Source: Morchella semilibera
Taxonomy: Eukaryota; Ascomycota; Pezizomycetes; Pezizales; Morchellaceae
Assembly (NCBI GenBank): GCA_009192285.1
Contig: CM018609.1
Location: forward strand, 327,282-391,281
Direction of reading: 5' to 3'
DNA length: 64,000 nucleotides
Part shown: positions 12,280-29,730 of the stretch, one piece after another
Position numbering within the stretch: the first letter of the stretch is position 1
How the letters are laid out: each line of letters begins with the position of its first letter
The notes under the pieces: generated by a model
Told to the model about the DNA's origin: nothing
What the model saw: only the letters and a program-made list of their open reading frames with translations
The model's database searches: none
Position numbers and translations under genes: made by a program

Positions 12280-13082
12280 CAGTACCACTGTGGACACATC
12301 CATTTGCAGCCCTCTGTCTTGGGTACATAGAAGAGAAACCATGATAAGATACTTATGAATACAAACAGTTCCCTTGATAGTATCGTAGTAAGAATAAGTG
12401 GAGAGATAGAGTGTTTATGTCCGTAGTGTTTCCTGCCTTAGATGTTTAGGGACTCTTAACCGTAAAGTAATATGCTTAGCCTGAGCATGCCGTGCACATG
12501 AAAGTAAAGTAGAATCCTACCCCTAGTCACCCCTCTCGCCAAATAAAGGAACACCATACATGATCAACCGTCTGGTATAAAAATATAGGCACAAAAGCAC
12601 GACAAAAAATTTGATATATTGACATAAAAAAAGGGTAGAAGGATAGGACGCTCGAGTGCCTCGCAACTTAAATATACAGCAGAGCATGGGTATTAACAAA
12701 TCTTTTGCCAAAACCAGTGAAAGAGAAAAAGGGAGGCATCTCTGAAAAAATAAGAGGAGTACTTCCGACCCACAATGAAATGAAAACCCAAGTTTCACGC
12801 GAAATAAACAGAGAAAAATAGAAAAGTAAAAATAGAAAAGTAACGCAAAGAAATAGAGTAAAGCTTGTCTCCGACTCAGTCTGCGGCACGTACGTATCAT
12901 TGATACCAAAGAAAAAAAGAATAGAACTCCGCGGCGTAACCATGCCTACGCAACGCCTTCATATCTTGTCAAATAAAACCCATCCATAAAAAAAAAAAAG
13001 TTAAAATTGATCTCCTTACGCCAGAACCGTAAACTCACAACTCCACCTCCCCAATAAATACTCAAAAAGAAAAACGTCCTAT

Positions 13083-15529
13083 TTACTTGCTTGGTCCAGC
13101 CTGCTGGCCATCATTAACGTTCCCGGCAGCGTTCTCGGCGTTTGCCAGGTCACTTGCGAGAAAGTCGGAGTAACTAATGCCGGAGTTGTTGTGAGTATTC
13201 CTCATAGGGGCCGGCATGGCATGGTTTTCGTACTGTTCGTTACGATTCTCGCTCCCATCGATATCATGAGGAGGGGATGTGACCAGAGGCTGTGGCTGGT
13301 GAGCCTGATGCATTGGTGGGAGAGGTGGGGGCAGCTGCATTGGTTGTTGGTACGAAGAGGCGGTAACGGGCGTAGGAGGTGTGCTCCCTGTCTGTGAGAC
13401 ACCATGCACTTGATGATGAGGCCCATGTGGGGACTGCTGAGACTGGGTGTTGGGACTGTATGGGGAGTACATCCCTCCGCCACCTACAAGCGAGCCATTC
13501 GGCATCCCATTAGGGATCTGGGGAGTCCAACTCTGATAGGCTGCTGACTGTGGAACTGCAGGCATCGTATTACTACGCCGGAGCGCATGCGGTGTATTTT
13601 GTACAGGAAAATGTGACACAGAATGACGATGTTGCTGTTGAGCGGCTTGTTGCTGTTGCTGTTGGTGGTTTAAGACGCTAAAGTACATAGGAATCTGGTG
13701 GTTATCCATATATCCCTGCTGATCTTCTTGGACGGTCGATGATTGAGGAGCAAATGCACCAGTACCATACCCAAGAGGCCCAGTTGGGTTGAGAGGCTGA
13801 ATATTCGTCTGAGTCCTTGTCCCCGAGAAGGGATTATGCGGTTGGAGACGAGGCATTGTGTTCGGTGCGATTGCGTCGCCTGTGTTAATCCGAGGAGCTA
13901 CCCTCAAGTTGGTATCCCTATTCGTGAGAACAGGGGAGAGTTGTTGTCCATCTGGGCTAGCCGCCGACATTCTCCGTCCCAGGTTGCAGTTGGATCGGAT
14001 AGATCCTCCAGCATGCACACTGCTAGCCGGAGACGAGGATGAATTCCCGCCACCTCCACCAATCATTTTAGGAGAAGGAGCCTTTTGGTTCGGGCTCTTG
14101 ACGATCTTCTCTGAGGCTGCAACATAGCATAGAGTTCCGGGTGCTTTGGCTCAGTTAGCAATTAGGACCCTACGATATATGAGATTGGTAGAAATTACCA
14201 AGTCCACCGGCCAGAAAACGCTCTTCTAATTTTGCAACTCTATAAATTTCTTCTAGAAGCGGTGCTTTCTCAAGTGGAATGTGAGCTGTAGCCTCAGCGG
14301 TAGCAGCTTCTAGCTTTGATACAGGGACTTTCCGGCAGCGAAGCATGGTCAAAAGTAATCTTAGACGCTCTATAAACTAATTAGTAACCGCCTTTCACGC
14401 TAATTTGGGAATTTTAGCAACATACCAGGCTTCATCAAGTGATCTGGCTCCTTATGCCGGGCATTTGCAGGCCACCATGATGGCTTGCTTTCCTCACCTC
14501 GGTTGTAAGGAAAATTCGACTGCTTCTTGGGCTCAATAACCTTGATCCAACACTTCGCGACTACTTTGCAAACAAGTTGCTGCATTTGTCGGAGACGGGT
14601 CTCGAAAAAGGTATTAACTTCATCCTCATTGGTTATATCCAGCCCCTTGTATTCCACCTCCTCCTGGAGAACGACATCGCCAGATTCACCTGACGATGAG
14701 CCAGATCTGCGCACATTTCGCTTTACGGTTGGGCGCCGCTTTTTTCCTGGTGTTGTCTCATTGTCAAGGGATCGCTTGCGATGATTGATATTACGCATCA
14801 TGCGACGCTGGTCCTCTGGTTGTGGTGGAAGAGCATTACGCATTACTTTATCAACGCCATATTGTGGGGGCGTTTGTTGTCTACTAGAGTGATCACCATT
14901 TTCGTCCTCCCCGTCTGCATCTGCCCATGTTGCACCATCTTCATCATTGCCCTCATCATCATCATCTACGTCACCATCAGCAGCAATGTCGAGCTGTCTT
15001 GGGGATTGATCGTCCTTGTCGTAGCTCATTCCGTTGCTACGCTGTTGAATCCCGCACTTTTGAGATGATTGTACGGAAATTTGCGAGGCTTCCGTGCGGA
15101 CTTGGTCTGAAAACCAGGTATTCAGGTGAGGTTGGAAAGCATCAGACCCAAACACTTGAGGGACTCCGTGCGAGTCGACCATAAGAAGCGCGTACTGGCT
15201 AGCAGTGTTTCGACAGTAATTTTGAAGGTTCTTGACCTCTCCGATATGGGCCTGAGGACATAAATGAGCCAATTTTCATGAATCACAGAAGTTTTAAAAG
15301 TGGAACAATTGGACAAGATATTTAATAAGAATAGATATAGAAGAGTAGAGAACAGATTGGATTTTTTTCTGCAGGCAAAAAAATAAGGAAGGAGGGAAAT
15401 GATAGGAACATCAAAAAAGCGTACCGCAAAGGACTTCGTACGAAACTGCATATTATTGGGCGACTTGTCCACCGGTGATGATATAGAAAAATGCGGTTCC
15501 CTAGCAGGGATTCGACCAAGCAAAGTCAT
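13083..15529 (-). CDS. DUF2841 domain protein, probable nuclear regulator
   Basis: Exons are 15529-15425, 15251-14426, 14369-14199 and 14116-13083, giving 711 residues in one frame. The N-terminus has HIGEVKNLQNYCRNTASQYA. A long acidic stretch (DVDDDDEGNDEDG) is followed by a basic, NLS-like segment (GKKRRPTVKRNVRR). The conserved DUF2841 block comes next: FFETRLRQMQQLVCKVVAK, NFPYNRGEESKPSWWP, RHKEPDHLMKPERLRLLL and, near the block's end, EIYRVAKLEERFLAGGL. The C-terminal third is low complexity, rich in Gln, Pro, Ser and Asn. The domain's biochemical role is not established. The acidic, basic and Gln-rich layout suggests a nuclear or transcription-related protein, which is inference. The start at 15529 is the first in-frame ATG upstream of the conserved N-terminal block. 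Confidence 0.83.
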
Positions 15530-18500
15530 TCCAGGTCCACCTCAGCAGCTAGGTTGCTATTTGTGAAGGTTGTGGAAGACAAATATCCACCAAACCCCAA
15601 ATAACTTCTATCCCAAGCCTGCAACTAATCCGCTATTTGAGGCTCAAACAAGCTTTCGCGCAGCCTCCTTTGTAAAAGAAAAAAAAAAAGCCTCTATCAA
15701 CCTTTGCCCTTGCTTCCTTGCTTAGCTCCCGCACCAATGCACTATTCTTCCGCGTGCGCTTCTACACGACGTAAGCGATCGAAGCTGCAATCAAATCGGC
15801 CGTTTTCTCAGATCTGATGCGATCGGATCTCAATTAACCCGGACCTGATTGCTTGATTGCTTGAGATGAGATAGATGGGCGATCAAAAAGGCGTCAAGGC
15901 GATATAACGTCCCCCCCGCGAAAGAAAAAAAAAAAAAAGGCTCACCGACTCCGATTAGTGGTTCTTATTCTAGAATGCTGTCGTTGATAAAGCACAGAGG
16001 ATGTTTTGTCAGATTTCCCAAAATACCCCAGTCGCAGGGATTCAATCTGAGAACGGATGTGTGTCGGGAATGCGCGTGGTAACGATCGCGATCGCAACTT
16101 TTGTGTCGCGAAAGTTTTGTAGCAGCAGCCAGTGAAGGCAAATCTGTTTTTCACGAGAACCGCAAGTTATACTTCTTTTTCAAAGGTATGCGGTAGTTAC
16201 TGGGGGGGGATCGACGATCGACGATCCGCGAAAGGTTGTTGGATTAAATTTTTGGGAAAAACCGAGGAAGGGACGATGGGGGAAAAAAATCTGGGGAAAG
16301 ACGCTTCTTCCTGGTATGGGTAGGTGCAGGTGTATTGGCTGGGTAGCTCGAGGCAAAAAAAGAGTAACAAGGGGTGAGTAAAGGGCAAAGGAAAAAGTCA
16401 CTGTGCGCAGGTTCAGACTAAGAAAGCGGTTGCGTTGGATCACCCTCTAGTTAGGAACCCACCAGAATTCCGCGGGCGCGAGGGAAGGAACTTGTCGACG
16501 AGCAGCGCAAAATTGCAAGCAGTAGGTAGGTAGGTAGGAGGGGGTTTTTGTGAGGCAAAGTGATATGTGATACTGATGAAGAACCTGCGGGGCATATATA
16601 GCACTGAGATGTGAGCGATTCAAAGAGTAGAAGACTGTGTGGTACCCACCGTCCCCGAAGACCGTTGCACAAAGGTGCAAGGTAGGCGGCCTGGATCACC
16701 CATTGGAGGTCCGAGCGTATCTTCATATCGGATTTTTCAGCTCTTCACTTTGACATATCACATTTGGCGCCTCTCTCGGTCCTATGCACACTATGCACAC
16801 TGCAGACAAGAGCTGCTGCGTGGGTGCGTGGATGGGTTATTCCGCCAGTCAAGGTAATGGATGTACTGTGCAGCAGCAGCAGCAGCGGGTACTGCCCACC
16901 TCTAGCGACTTTAGAATTATCTATTTGGCCCATAGAAAGCTCGCTATGTAGGTCTATGTATGGTGGTGTAGCGTATGTATGATACTCTAGGTACTGGTGC
17001 CGTGAGGAGCCTCTTTTCTCCCTCACTCGGGAGAGCATCTGCGGAGTACATACACCCCCCATCCATACATTACATGCAAAAGCAAAATACGGTTGTTCTG
17101 TCTGGAGGCGGGAGCGTCCAAAAAAGGGGGGGTCCGTAGGTTGACATATCTGTGGCTGACTGAGACTGATTTGCACAGTTCCTACTCTCCTCCCATTCAG
17201 CCCAAGACCATGACCTGCATGCCTCCAGGCAGCAAATAGAAATAGATGGCTCACTCACAAACCACAAACAAGTCTCCTTCTTCACCCTCCTCTCCCTTTG
17301 CCAAACCGACGCGGTTAGCTGCCCTTCTCGCGGGCCAATGACCGGCCGGTGGGGCAGGCTAATCTCGGCGGAACCGGCATGGCAATTGTGGACGCAGGGA
17401 ACAGGGATAGTCACAAGACTAGCAAGGATATCTGGTTGGTCCAGGCTAGATGAGCAAAAACGCGTTGCGCTCGCCTCTCGCGTCTCACATGTCGACTGCT
17501 AGAGGTAAAGGCCCAGTAAGATGTTCAGCCAATCATTGACTCTTCTCGCCGCAGAGACGCTGTCTTGTGCGCAACTATACTATCCTGCGCGTCCTTTAAA
17601 CCCGTTAACCAGTCCCTTATCTTCTGTGACCTATCCAGTCGGTTGTGCGCCAGGGACCACTTAAGGCACTGTGGGGGAAGGGAAGAAGGTATCTCTAGGT
17701 ACCGTGGCCTCACCTTGGATGATCTACCCAGGAATTAGTCTAGAGTAAAAATTTCCAGAATTCCTAAGTTATGTTTCAACTAGTAAGCGAGAGTGAAAAC
17801 ACTAAGAGTTAACTATATCTTGGTGGTGATGATCGCGACCAACCAGGTGCTGAGAAAGCTTTATGGCCTTTACCGAAGGCTTGCACTCTCCCCCGTTCAC
17901 CTCCACCTTGTGCTTTTCTTTTCCTGACGTGCTCGGTCCGTGCATAAGAACGCCTCAGGCAGGAAAAAAGAAAGCCCCGAAAGCAAGGGTGATTTGAATT
18001 TCCGGGCCAAACAAGAATACTCCTATCAAACCCTTGGGGAAGACAGTAGTCAACAGTCCCCATGTCTTGGCTTATCTATATTCAACCTACATTCATACCT
18101 TAGCCCCAAAGATGTTTGCTTTGTTTGCATATCTACTCTATTAGATAGACTCATTTTTACATTGCTGCAGGAGCACAGAAACCAACAGACTCGAGCCTTG
18201 GTATTACAAAGTACAACATTTACTTTCAACTTTCAAGAGGGGTGTTGAGGGTGTTCGAGGCAGAACATCCAGTCACGAATGATCACTCGACCTGTATTGT
18301 CTGCTTGGTGGATAAAAAAGCTTAAAAAAATGCATGGTAAATCCTAGTACACGTCGTATGAATGGGAAAGCCATGACGTAGAAATGCATCCATGCAGGGC
18401 AGCAAAATGATTTCATGCTTGCCATTATTTTTTTTTTGGTGACGTACAATATAAACACGACGCACTGCTGCTCGCCAACGTAAGAGCCGGCAAGCGGAAG

Positions 18501-21500
18501 TAGGATGGACAAAAGAGCAACTAGAGAAGGAAGGAGAGAAAGGGGGAGGGGGGTGCGTGGCCCAGGGGGGGGGAACATGTTTGAAGTTTGGGACGGTGTG
18601 CCGTGGGTCGTTCTATTCGCCTTCCCTTGGATATGCGGGGCGCGCGAGAGAAAGAAAAGAACACGAGGGAAAAGATATCCCGTCACGTGATGACGCCCTT
18701 CTCTAGTACCACCACCACACTGCCACCATGGAGGTCCACTCGGCAACTGCGTTTTCAAGAACGGACTCCAAGTCCCGACGAGGGGGATGAGGGACATTTC
18801 CCGCTGGGAAATAAAACCCATCCTGTAGCACGAGCAGCTGGTCCATTCCGAAATATTGTCCGTTGAGATGAAAACATTGTGAAAGGTTCGGCAAGTGGTG
18901 GTGCAGTGCGAAAAAGAATGTCGGTGGACCGAAGCAGTATTTGCAAAGTGTTGTGGATCCCTTTGTGGATTGAGGCAAAGCTAACCGAGGGCCTGTAATT
19001 GTCTCAGTGATCAGCTTTAAGTCGACTGTTTGCAACCGTTGCTGATTGTGGGGAAAAATATTGGCGGACACACCACCAAAGCTACCTACCTGGTCCACAA
19101 CCACAGCATTGTCACTCACTACCACCACACAACACAAAAGAAAGAAGAAAAAAAAAAAAAAAAAAAAAAAGAACCACAAACATACTGGGATACATGTAGT
19201 ACACATGGATCTACCCCCGAGAGCGTGCAGGATAAATTTGGATTTCCGCCGCCTTCCTCGAAGGTGCAGATTGTTTGAAAATCATTTCTTTGCTTCACAA
19301 TATGCCTAGTCATCTAGACCCCCTTGCCCCACCCTCGTAAGGGTATAACCAGTTCATCCCGCCAGCGCCATGGTCTCCTACTGCGGTGATTATCTTCATT
19401 TTGCCGGAGTGATGGCTGCGACCGATAATTCAGCAGAGTTGGCGGGCTCGGGAAGTAGCATTAAGTAGGTTCTATTTCTTATCCCTTCTGGTATAGACCA
19501 TTATCTTCACACAACATTATAATTCTCTCTCCGAGTTTCTAAAAATGAGCCATCGAGCGCCGCGTTAGCAGTAGGTAGGCACACGTAAAACCCATTGCTT
19601 GCTTGCTTGCTTAAACGAAACTTAGAGAAAAAAAATATTTCGAAGAGAGGTCCGGAATCCCCAATCACACACAGGACCCTCTTTTTCTTTTTCTTTTTCT
19701 TTTTCTTTTTCTTTTTTCTTTTTTCTTTTCCCCCTCTTTGCCGCCCCGGAGCGCTCTTTGGTATTACCGAGAATCCCTTGCTGGAAAACAGGCTCACTTA
19801 CCGCAGGAGGGGAGGGGGGTTGTTGGAATTGAAATCGGACTGACTGATGACGGTTAATATGGTTGTCGCGACGAACAAGTAAAAAAGCTGTCTGATCCAA
19901 TCAACCAGCGAGGCAAGCTGTTTTTCTTGGAGGGGGCGGGCGGCAAAAAATAAAAGCTGAACAAGAAATAAGAAAGTTGAGTATTTATGCGGGGATTATG
20001 GAAGTTACGAACTCGGCTTGCTATTCGGGGAGTAGGTGGAGGGGTGTGGGTGGGTGTGGGTGAGTGGATGGCAGAATAATTGTCCAAGATGTTGAAAAAG
20101 TAGGATGTAAGTCCGTAGGTTATGTTGTGAACGTTGAAAAGAAGTTGTAGGTATGTAGTAGGAGCATGGACAATATTTAAGCTTTGCGGTTCAGTCCCTG
20201 AGCGGATAACAACCACTGCCACTCCCTTACACCCCCCCGCTTGGCGCGCCAAGGGACCGTTTCATGAGATCGAATATTCAACACCAGATCGAAGATCGAT
20301 CATGAAAAAGATCGAGGAAATTTTTTTTCTACGATGGAAAACAAGCTTTTTTTTTCGCTCGCTTCATCCCGCTGTCTGTCTCCCACCTGGTCTGTGTCTT
20401 CGTTTACCAGTCCCGCTTTGTTGTCACTGTGACACAGAGGGATGTCCTGCACACAACCCACCAGCCACGAGGGGGGGGAAGTTTTGTTTGGGGTGGTAGT
20501 AGTAGTAGCAGCAGCAGCAGCAGCAGTATTAGTGTTTGTGGTGGGTATATTATGGAATGGCTCATTCGTTCCTCGAGGACCATGGTGCACAGCTTCAACC
20601 TACCATCGATGATCAGACTCTCCCAGTACTACATTGTAGCTGTAGGTGCTTATTACTCTCCCGCCGGAGATGTTGAATGAGAGAAGGAGGTGGTGGTGGT
20701 GGTGGATATCTGCATATTGCTACTTCTATGAGTACTGTGTTTAAGTATCACTACCTCTGCAGCTACCGTGTTTGTACGTGAATCGGGATAGTTTTCCCCA
20801 TAAATCTCTCAGACCGCGATTCGGAGTCAGGGTCTATTATTTAAAATAGCTACTCTATATCCTTCTCCACCAGAGGGCTTGCATACATATATGTGCAAAA
20901 TGGTGTGCGTTGTTTAGTTTGTTGTTGTCAACGCCCTCAACTGATGGCCCGAGCACTGTCTGCCTAGTGAGGGTGTGAATGTGGGTGTGTGTGTGTGTGG
21001 GGGGGGGGGGGGTGGGAATGGATGAATGGGTGGACCCCTCCCACCAGTTCCATGTAGTTTGTGTTGCGTAGTTGCGTAGTTGCGTAGTAGTACATCTGGT
21101 ACCTACCTGCTGAGGGGACGAATTGTGGTCTACTAATAAGATGCTCATATGCGGTCTAGTATGGGATGTATTTACCCGTCTATTAAACGACTAGCTCCTC
21201 CCATTCCTATGCTAGTGCTATTGTTAACTTAGTAGAGCAATAGAGGAGAAGGAGGAGAAGGAGCGGAGCTCAACCCACTACTTACAATCAGTTTACTTAG
21301 CAAAAGCACACATAAAGCCCAGCTCGAATCCCAATTTCTCTCTCTTTACCGGATAATCTATGTATGATAGCAGGAAAATCAGGCTGGGTATTTTCGTCCG
21401 TCTTGGGTTTTTTCTTGTTGAGGCCAAGGTTCTCTGGTCGTTATTGGAATATGAAAGCCCTCTCTTCTAATATGTGCCATGAATGAGAATGCCCTATCAG

Positions 21501-24374
21501 TGATGAGATGACTATCTACATGTATCTACCCCATTATCTACATCTTACAAAGAATGAAGGATGAGGCTAGGTACATACTTCTTCTTCCTCGTCCTCCGTT
21601 ACGGACTTTTAGAGTAGGTACAGTGGGTACAAAAAGAAACTCCAAATTCCTTTTTTTTTCTCTTTCCCCCCCCTTCCCTCTCCCACCTCCTTCACTATCG
21701 GGAGAAATCGTAGACTCGTAGAGTACATGTACTTACTTGGACTGCCATGTTCGCGCTAGTAGTTATTATTAGCACTGCAGTAACCTTGAATTAACGAGAA
21801 CGGAGTACTAATTCTATAACGTTTCCGAACACGACTGCTATTGCATACACACAAAAAAGTGCCAAGTCCCCCTATTTGTATGGTATGCAATATTGGTCGT
21901 GTTCGGAAACGTCATGGAGGGACGAGTAGAAGGAAATGGGAAAAAGAAAAGAAAGAAAAAAAGGGAAACTTGATCCCTGCAGCTACTCCAAATTAGAGTA
22001 GCCCTTCTAACGGGGGACCGCTGTCTGTCTCTCCGACAGCCTAATCTATAGAATCTATAGAGCCAACCTTAACAAGGCTCACTAACGAACTCCCCGCCCC
22101 GCCCCGCCCCGCGCGCCGTCTAGCGAATCTGTGTGCCTGTTGGTCGGCGAACAGAACATTCAACCTCCCCCTCCCCCCACACACACACACAAGCTAGAGT
22201 ACTGAACCAGACTGGATGTCGTGATTATCATGAACCAGAACGGAGTCGGTGTGTCAATCCTTCCTGCCTGCGTGCGGGAAAGAGGGGGAGGGGAGGCGAA
22301 GCAAGAATTAAGGGAACGGAGAAGACGGAGAAGGAGAAATTGCGTGAGGATCATTGACCACTACAACGCTAGAGTACTTACATAAGTACATAGTTAGTTG
22401 GAGGGTCAGGACGTGGTCACTACTCTACTCTAGCTCAGTATGCGGGAAAAGGATGGTGCCCTCCTGCAAGGGTTTGGAATGGAGGAACAGGCAGACAGAC
22501 GTAGAAGCGGTTATGGCAGGCATGCATTTTGCTGCTGCAGGTAGATCTTGTAGGCCTAGGATGCTTGCTTGCTTGCTTGCAGTGCCCGTCTCGTTCTCCG
22601 CTCGCTCGCGAGTTCACCTAAGGTTGAGAGATTCACTTCACCGCGGGTGCGAGGATTCGGGATTATTTGCGCATCTGCACGCATCTGAGCCCGAGTTTTA
22701 AATTTTGTAGGAGGTGGGTTACATGTAGGTTTGGATACGTATCCTACAACGAGTACCGGCCGTTGATATTCAATCTGCGCAGCTGCCTCGTAAAGTACCT
22801 ACATGAAGTCGAGAGTGCTTGTATATTATTTTGAACATCATCATATGTAGGTACATACGAGTTCCACCCTACCCTCTCTGCAAATGCAGGCAGGCCCCAA
22901 ATATTCAACTGGATGGGTCCTGAGAGGAGAAGGGGGAGGAGAAGGAGAAAGAGGGAGAGAAACAACCCCCCCCCCCCCCCCCCAGAAAAAGCAAATACCA
23001 GTCCACCCTTCACTTTCTTCCACACCACATTCTACAAGTCTCCCAAGACTACTCGTATATTGTACATGCAACCTAGATATCAAACTCGGGCAGCGCGCCC
23101 CCAAAAGAAACCTCCGACAATGCACCATCGGCTGCCACTCTTGATACAAGGAGGTAGAGTAAGCAAACGTGTATCTTTATCGCATCTCTCCCCCAAACAA
23201 ACCCCAATCCAAGCAAGCCACCACTACCCTAGCCAGCGTCTGATACTCACTCGGTACAGGGGTTCGCCGCCGCCGCCGCCGCCGTCGTCTCGGTGTTACC
23301 ACCAGGTCCGAGCAAAGGACGTCTTGTTTTACGCAATGATTGCCTTGGCAAGTGTGGGTGTAGATAGCGTCATCAGGCACCACTGGCAGGGATTGGGTTG
23401 AATGGTTGGGATGATATGCTTTACAGGGGTGATGAGGAGTGAGTGAGTAGGGGAGCTGCAGATACATGTAGTGTAGATGATTCAGAGGCTCGAGTGCTGG
23501 GTTGTGATTGTTGTTGGGTATCAAACAATGGCGGGTAAGTGTGTCAAACATCTAACGTCAGGTAACGGTAGGAACTCTTGGGCCGCCCGCCACAAAACCA
23601 CGGCTACTCATATCGCGTCATTGTACGGTTGAAAAACGTGGTGAGAGTGATGGTTAATTTGGGATTACTGAACTCAGGGTTTCAACTGTTCAGAGCTATT
23701 GAGTGATGTTTGACGGTACAGGCACCCACGGGTACTCTTTGGTGATGGGGTCTTTAGGCCGAAGCAAGTATGTACATACATGTTCGTCTTGTATGTATAT
23801 TACATTAGTGTGTACGTTCTATCTAATTGGCCACCTGTACATGTGCCCTGTATGTCTAATGATGGCGACCTTTTTCTCATGGCAGTTTTCGTTTTTGCAT
23901 CCTTTGTCGACATGTCTTTGTAGGTCTGATTATGGATTGATTATATCTCCCTTTAATGAGGGTATAAAGAGGAGTCTGGAAGACCGTGGTTACTTGAATT
24001 ACATGTACCTGGGTAGCAGCATAAAACGATTTGATATTCATCTACTCACTCATTGGCCCTCATAACACCCTTCTCGACAACGCCTCAACTTTCGAAACAT
24101 ATAAATTAATCGTAACCAATACCCTGCTCCACTCTCGCACCAAGAAACAGAGGATCATGATATATATATAGACCTCTATCCCAAAGGTATGTGAAAAAAA
24201 GTGCCCCAGTAGGCTCTGGACGGAGTAACCAGGTGTCTAAACAGATAAAATAATTTTACAGCGGAACCATTAACGGCAAAAACAAGGGAGAGGGAAAAAA
24301 AGATTCACAGGAAAGAGGATAATAACGGTATCAAAGTGATTAAAATTTCCTGCTAGATAAATCATTTTTCTCCC
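15530..24374. other. Gene-free region, 8.8 kb
   Basis: No gene recognised on either strand. Visible: simple repeats (GGTA near 16522, GCTT near 19588 and 22562, CTTTTT near 19680, GCA near 20505), long A and T tracts near 19148, a 14-nt G run at 20999, an 18-nt C run at 22966, six TACATGTA motifs between 19191 and 24007, and inverted repeat E at 21819. The open frames of 130-180 codons here (for example around 16745-17254 and 18273-18821) have no family features and read through simple repeats. Confidence 0.55.
21819..21912. mobile_element. MITE-like inverted repeat E (94 bp)
   Basis: The left arm starts ACGTTTCCGAACACGAC at 21819 and the right arm ends with the exact complement at 21912. 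Pairing continues imperfectly inward for about 37 bp (shared TATTGCATAC block). No TA duplication is obvious. No coding content. Confidence 0.55.

Positions 24375-29730
<5,356 letters not shown>

Larger units (their letters stand above)
4241..13082. other. Gene-free region, 8.8 kb, with G/C runs and inverted repeats
   Basis: No convincing gene in either strand; open frames are short, overlapping and compositionally random. Contents seen: G or C runs of 13-19 nt at 5235, 5482, 5695, 6039 and 6225; a TTTA tetranucleotide repeat near 6368-6396; eight TACATGTA palindromes between 5303 and 12195; and four inverted-repeat elements listed separately (8906, 10786, 11736, 12213). I looked for tRNA T-arm patterns and found none that fold into a tRNA. 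Confidence 0.6.

Noticed and set aside
16745-17254. 169-codon open frame on the minus strand
   Set aside because: Composition looks random, includes a trinucleotide repeat read as poly-Leu, and no splice-linked exons were found.
18273-18821. 182-codon open frame on the minus strand
   Set aside because: Runs through simple-repeat and low-complexity sequence, has no domain phrases, and overlapping frames on the other strand are just as open.
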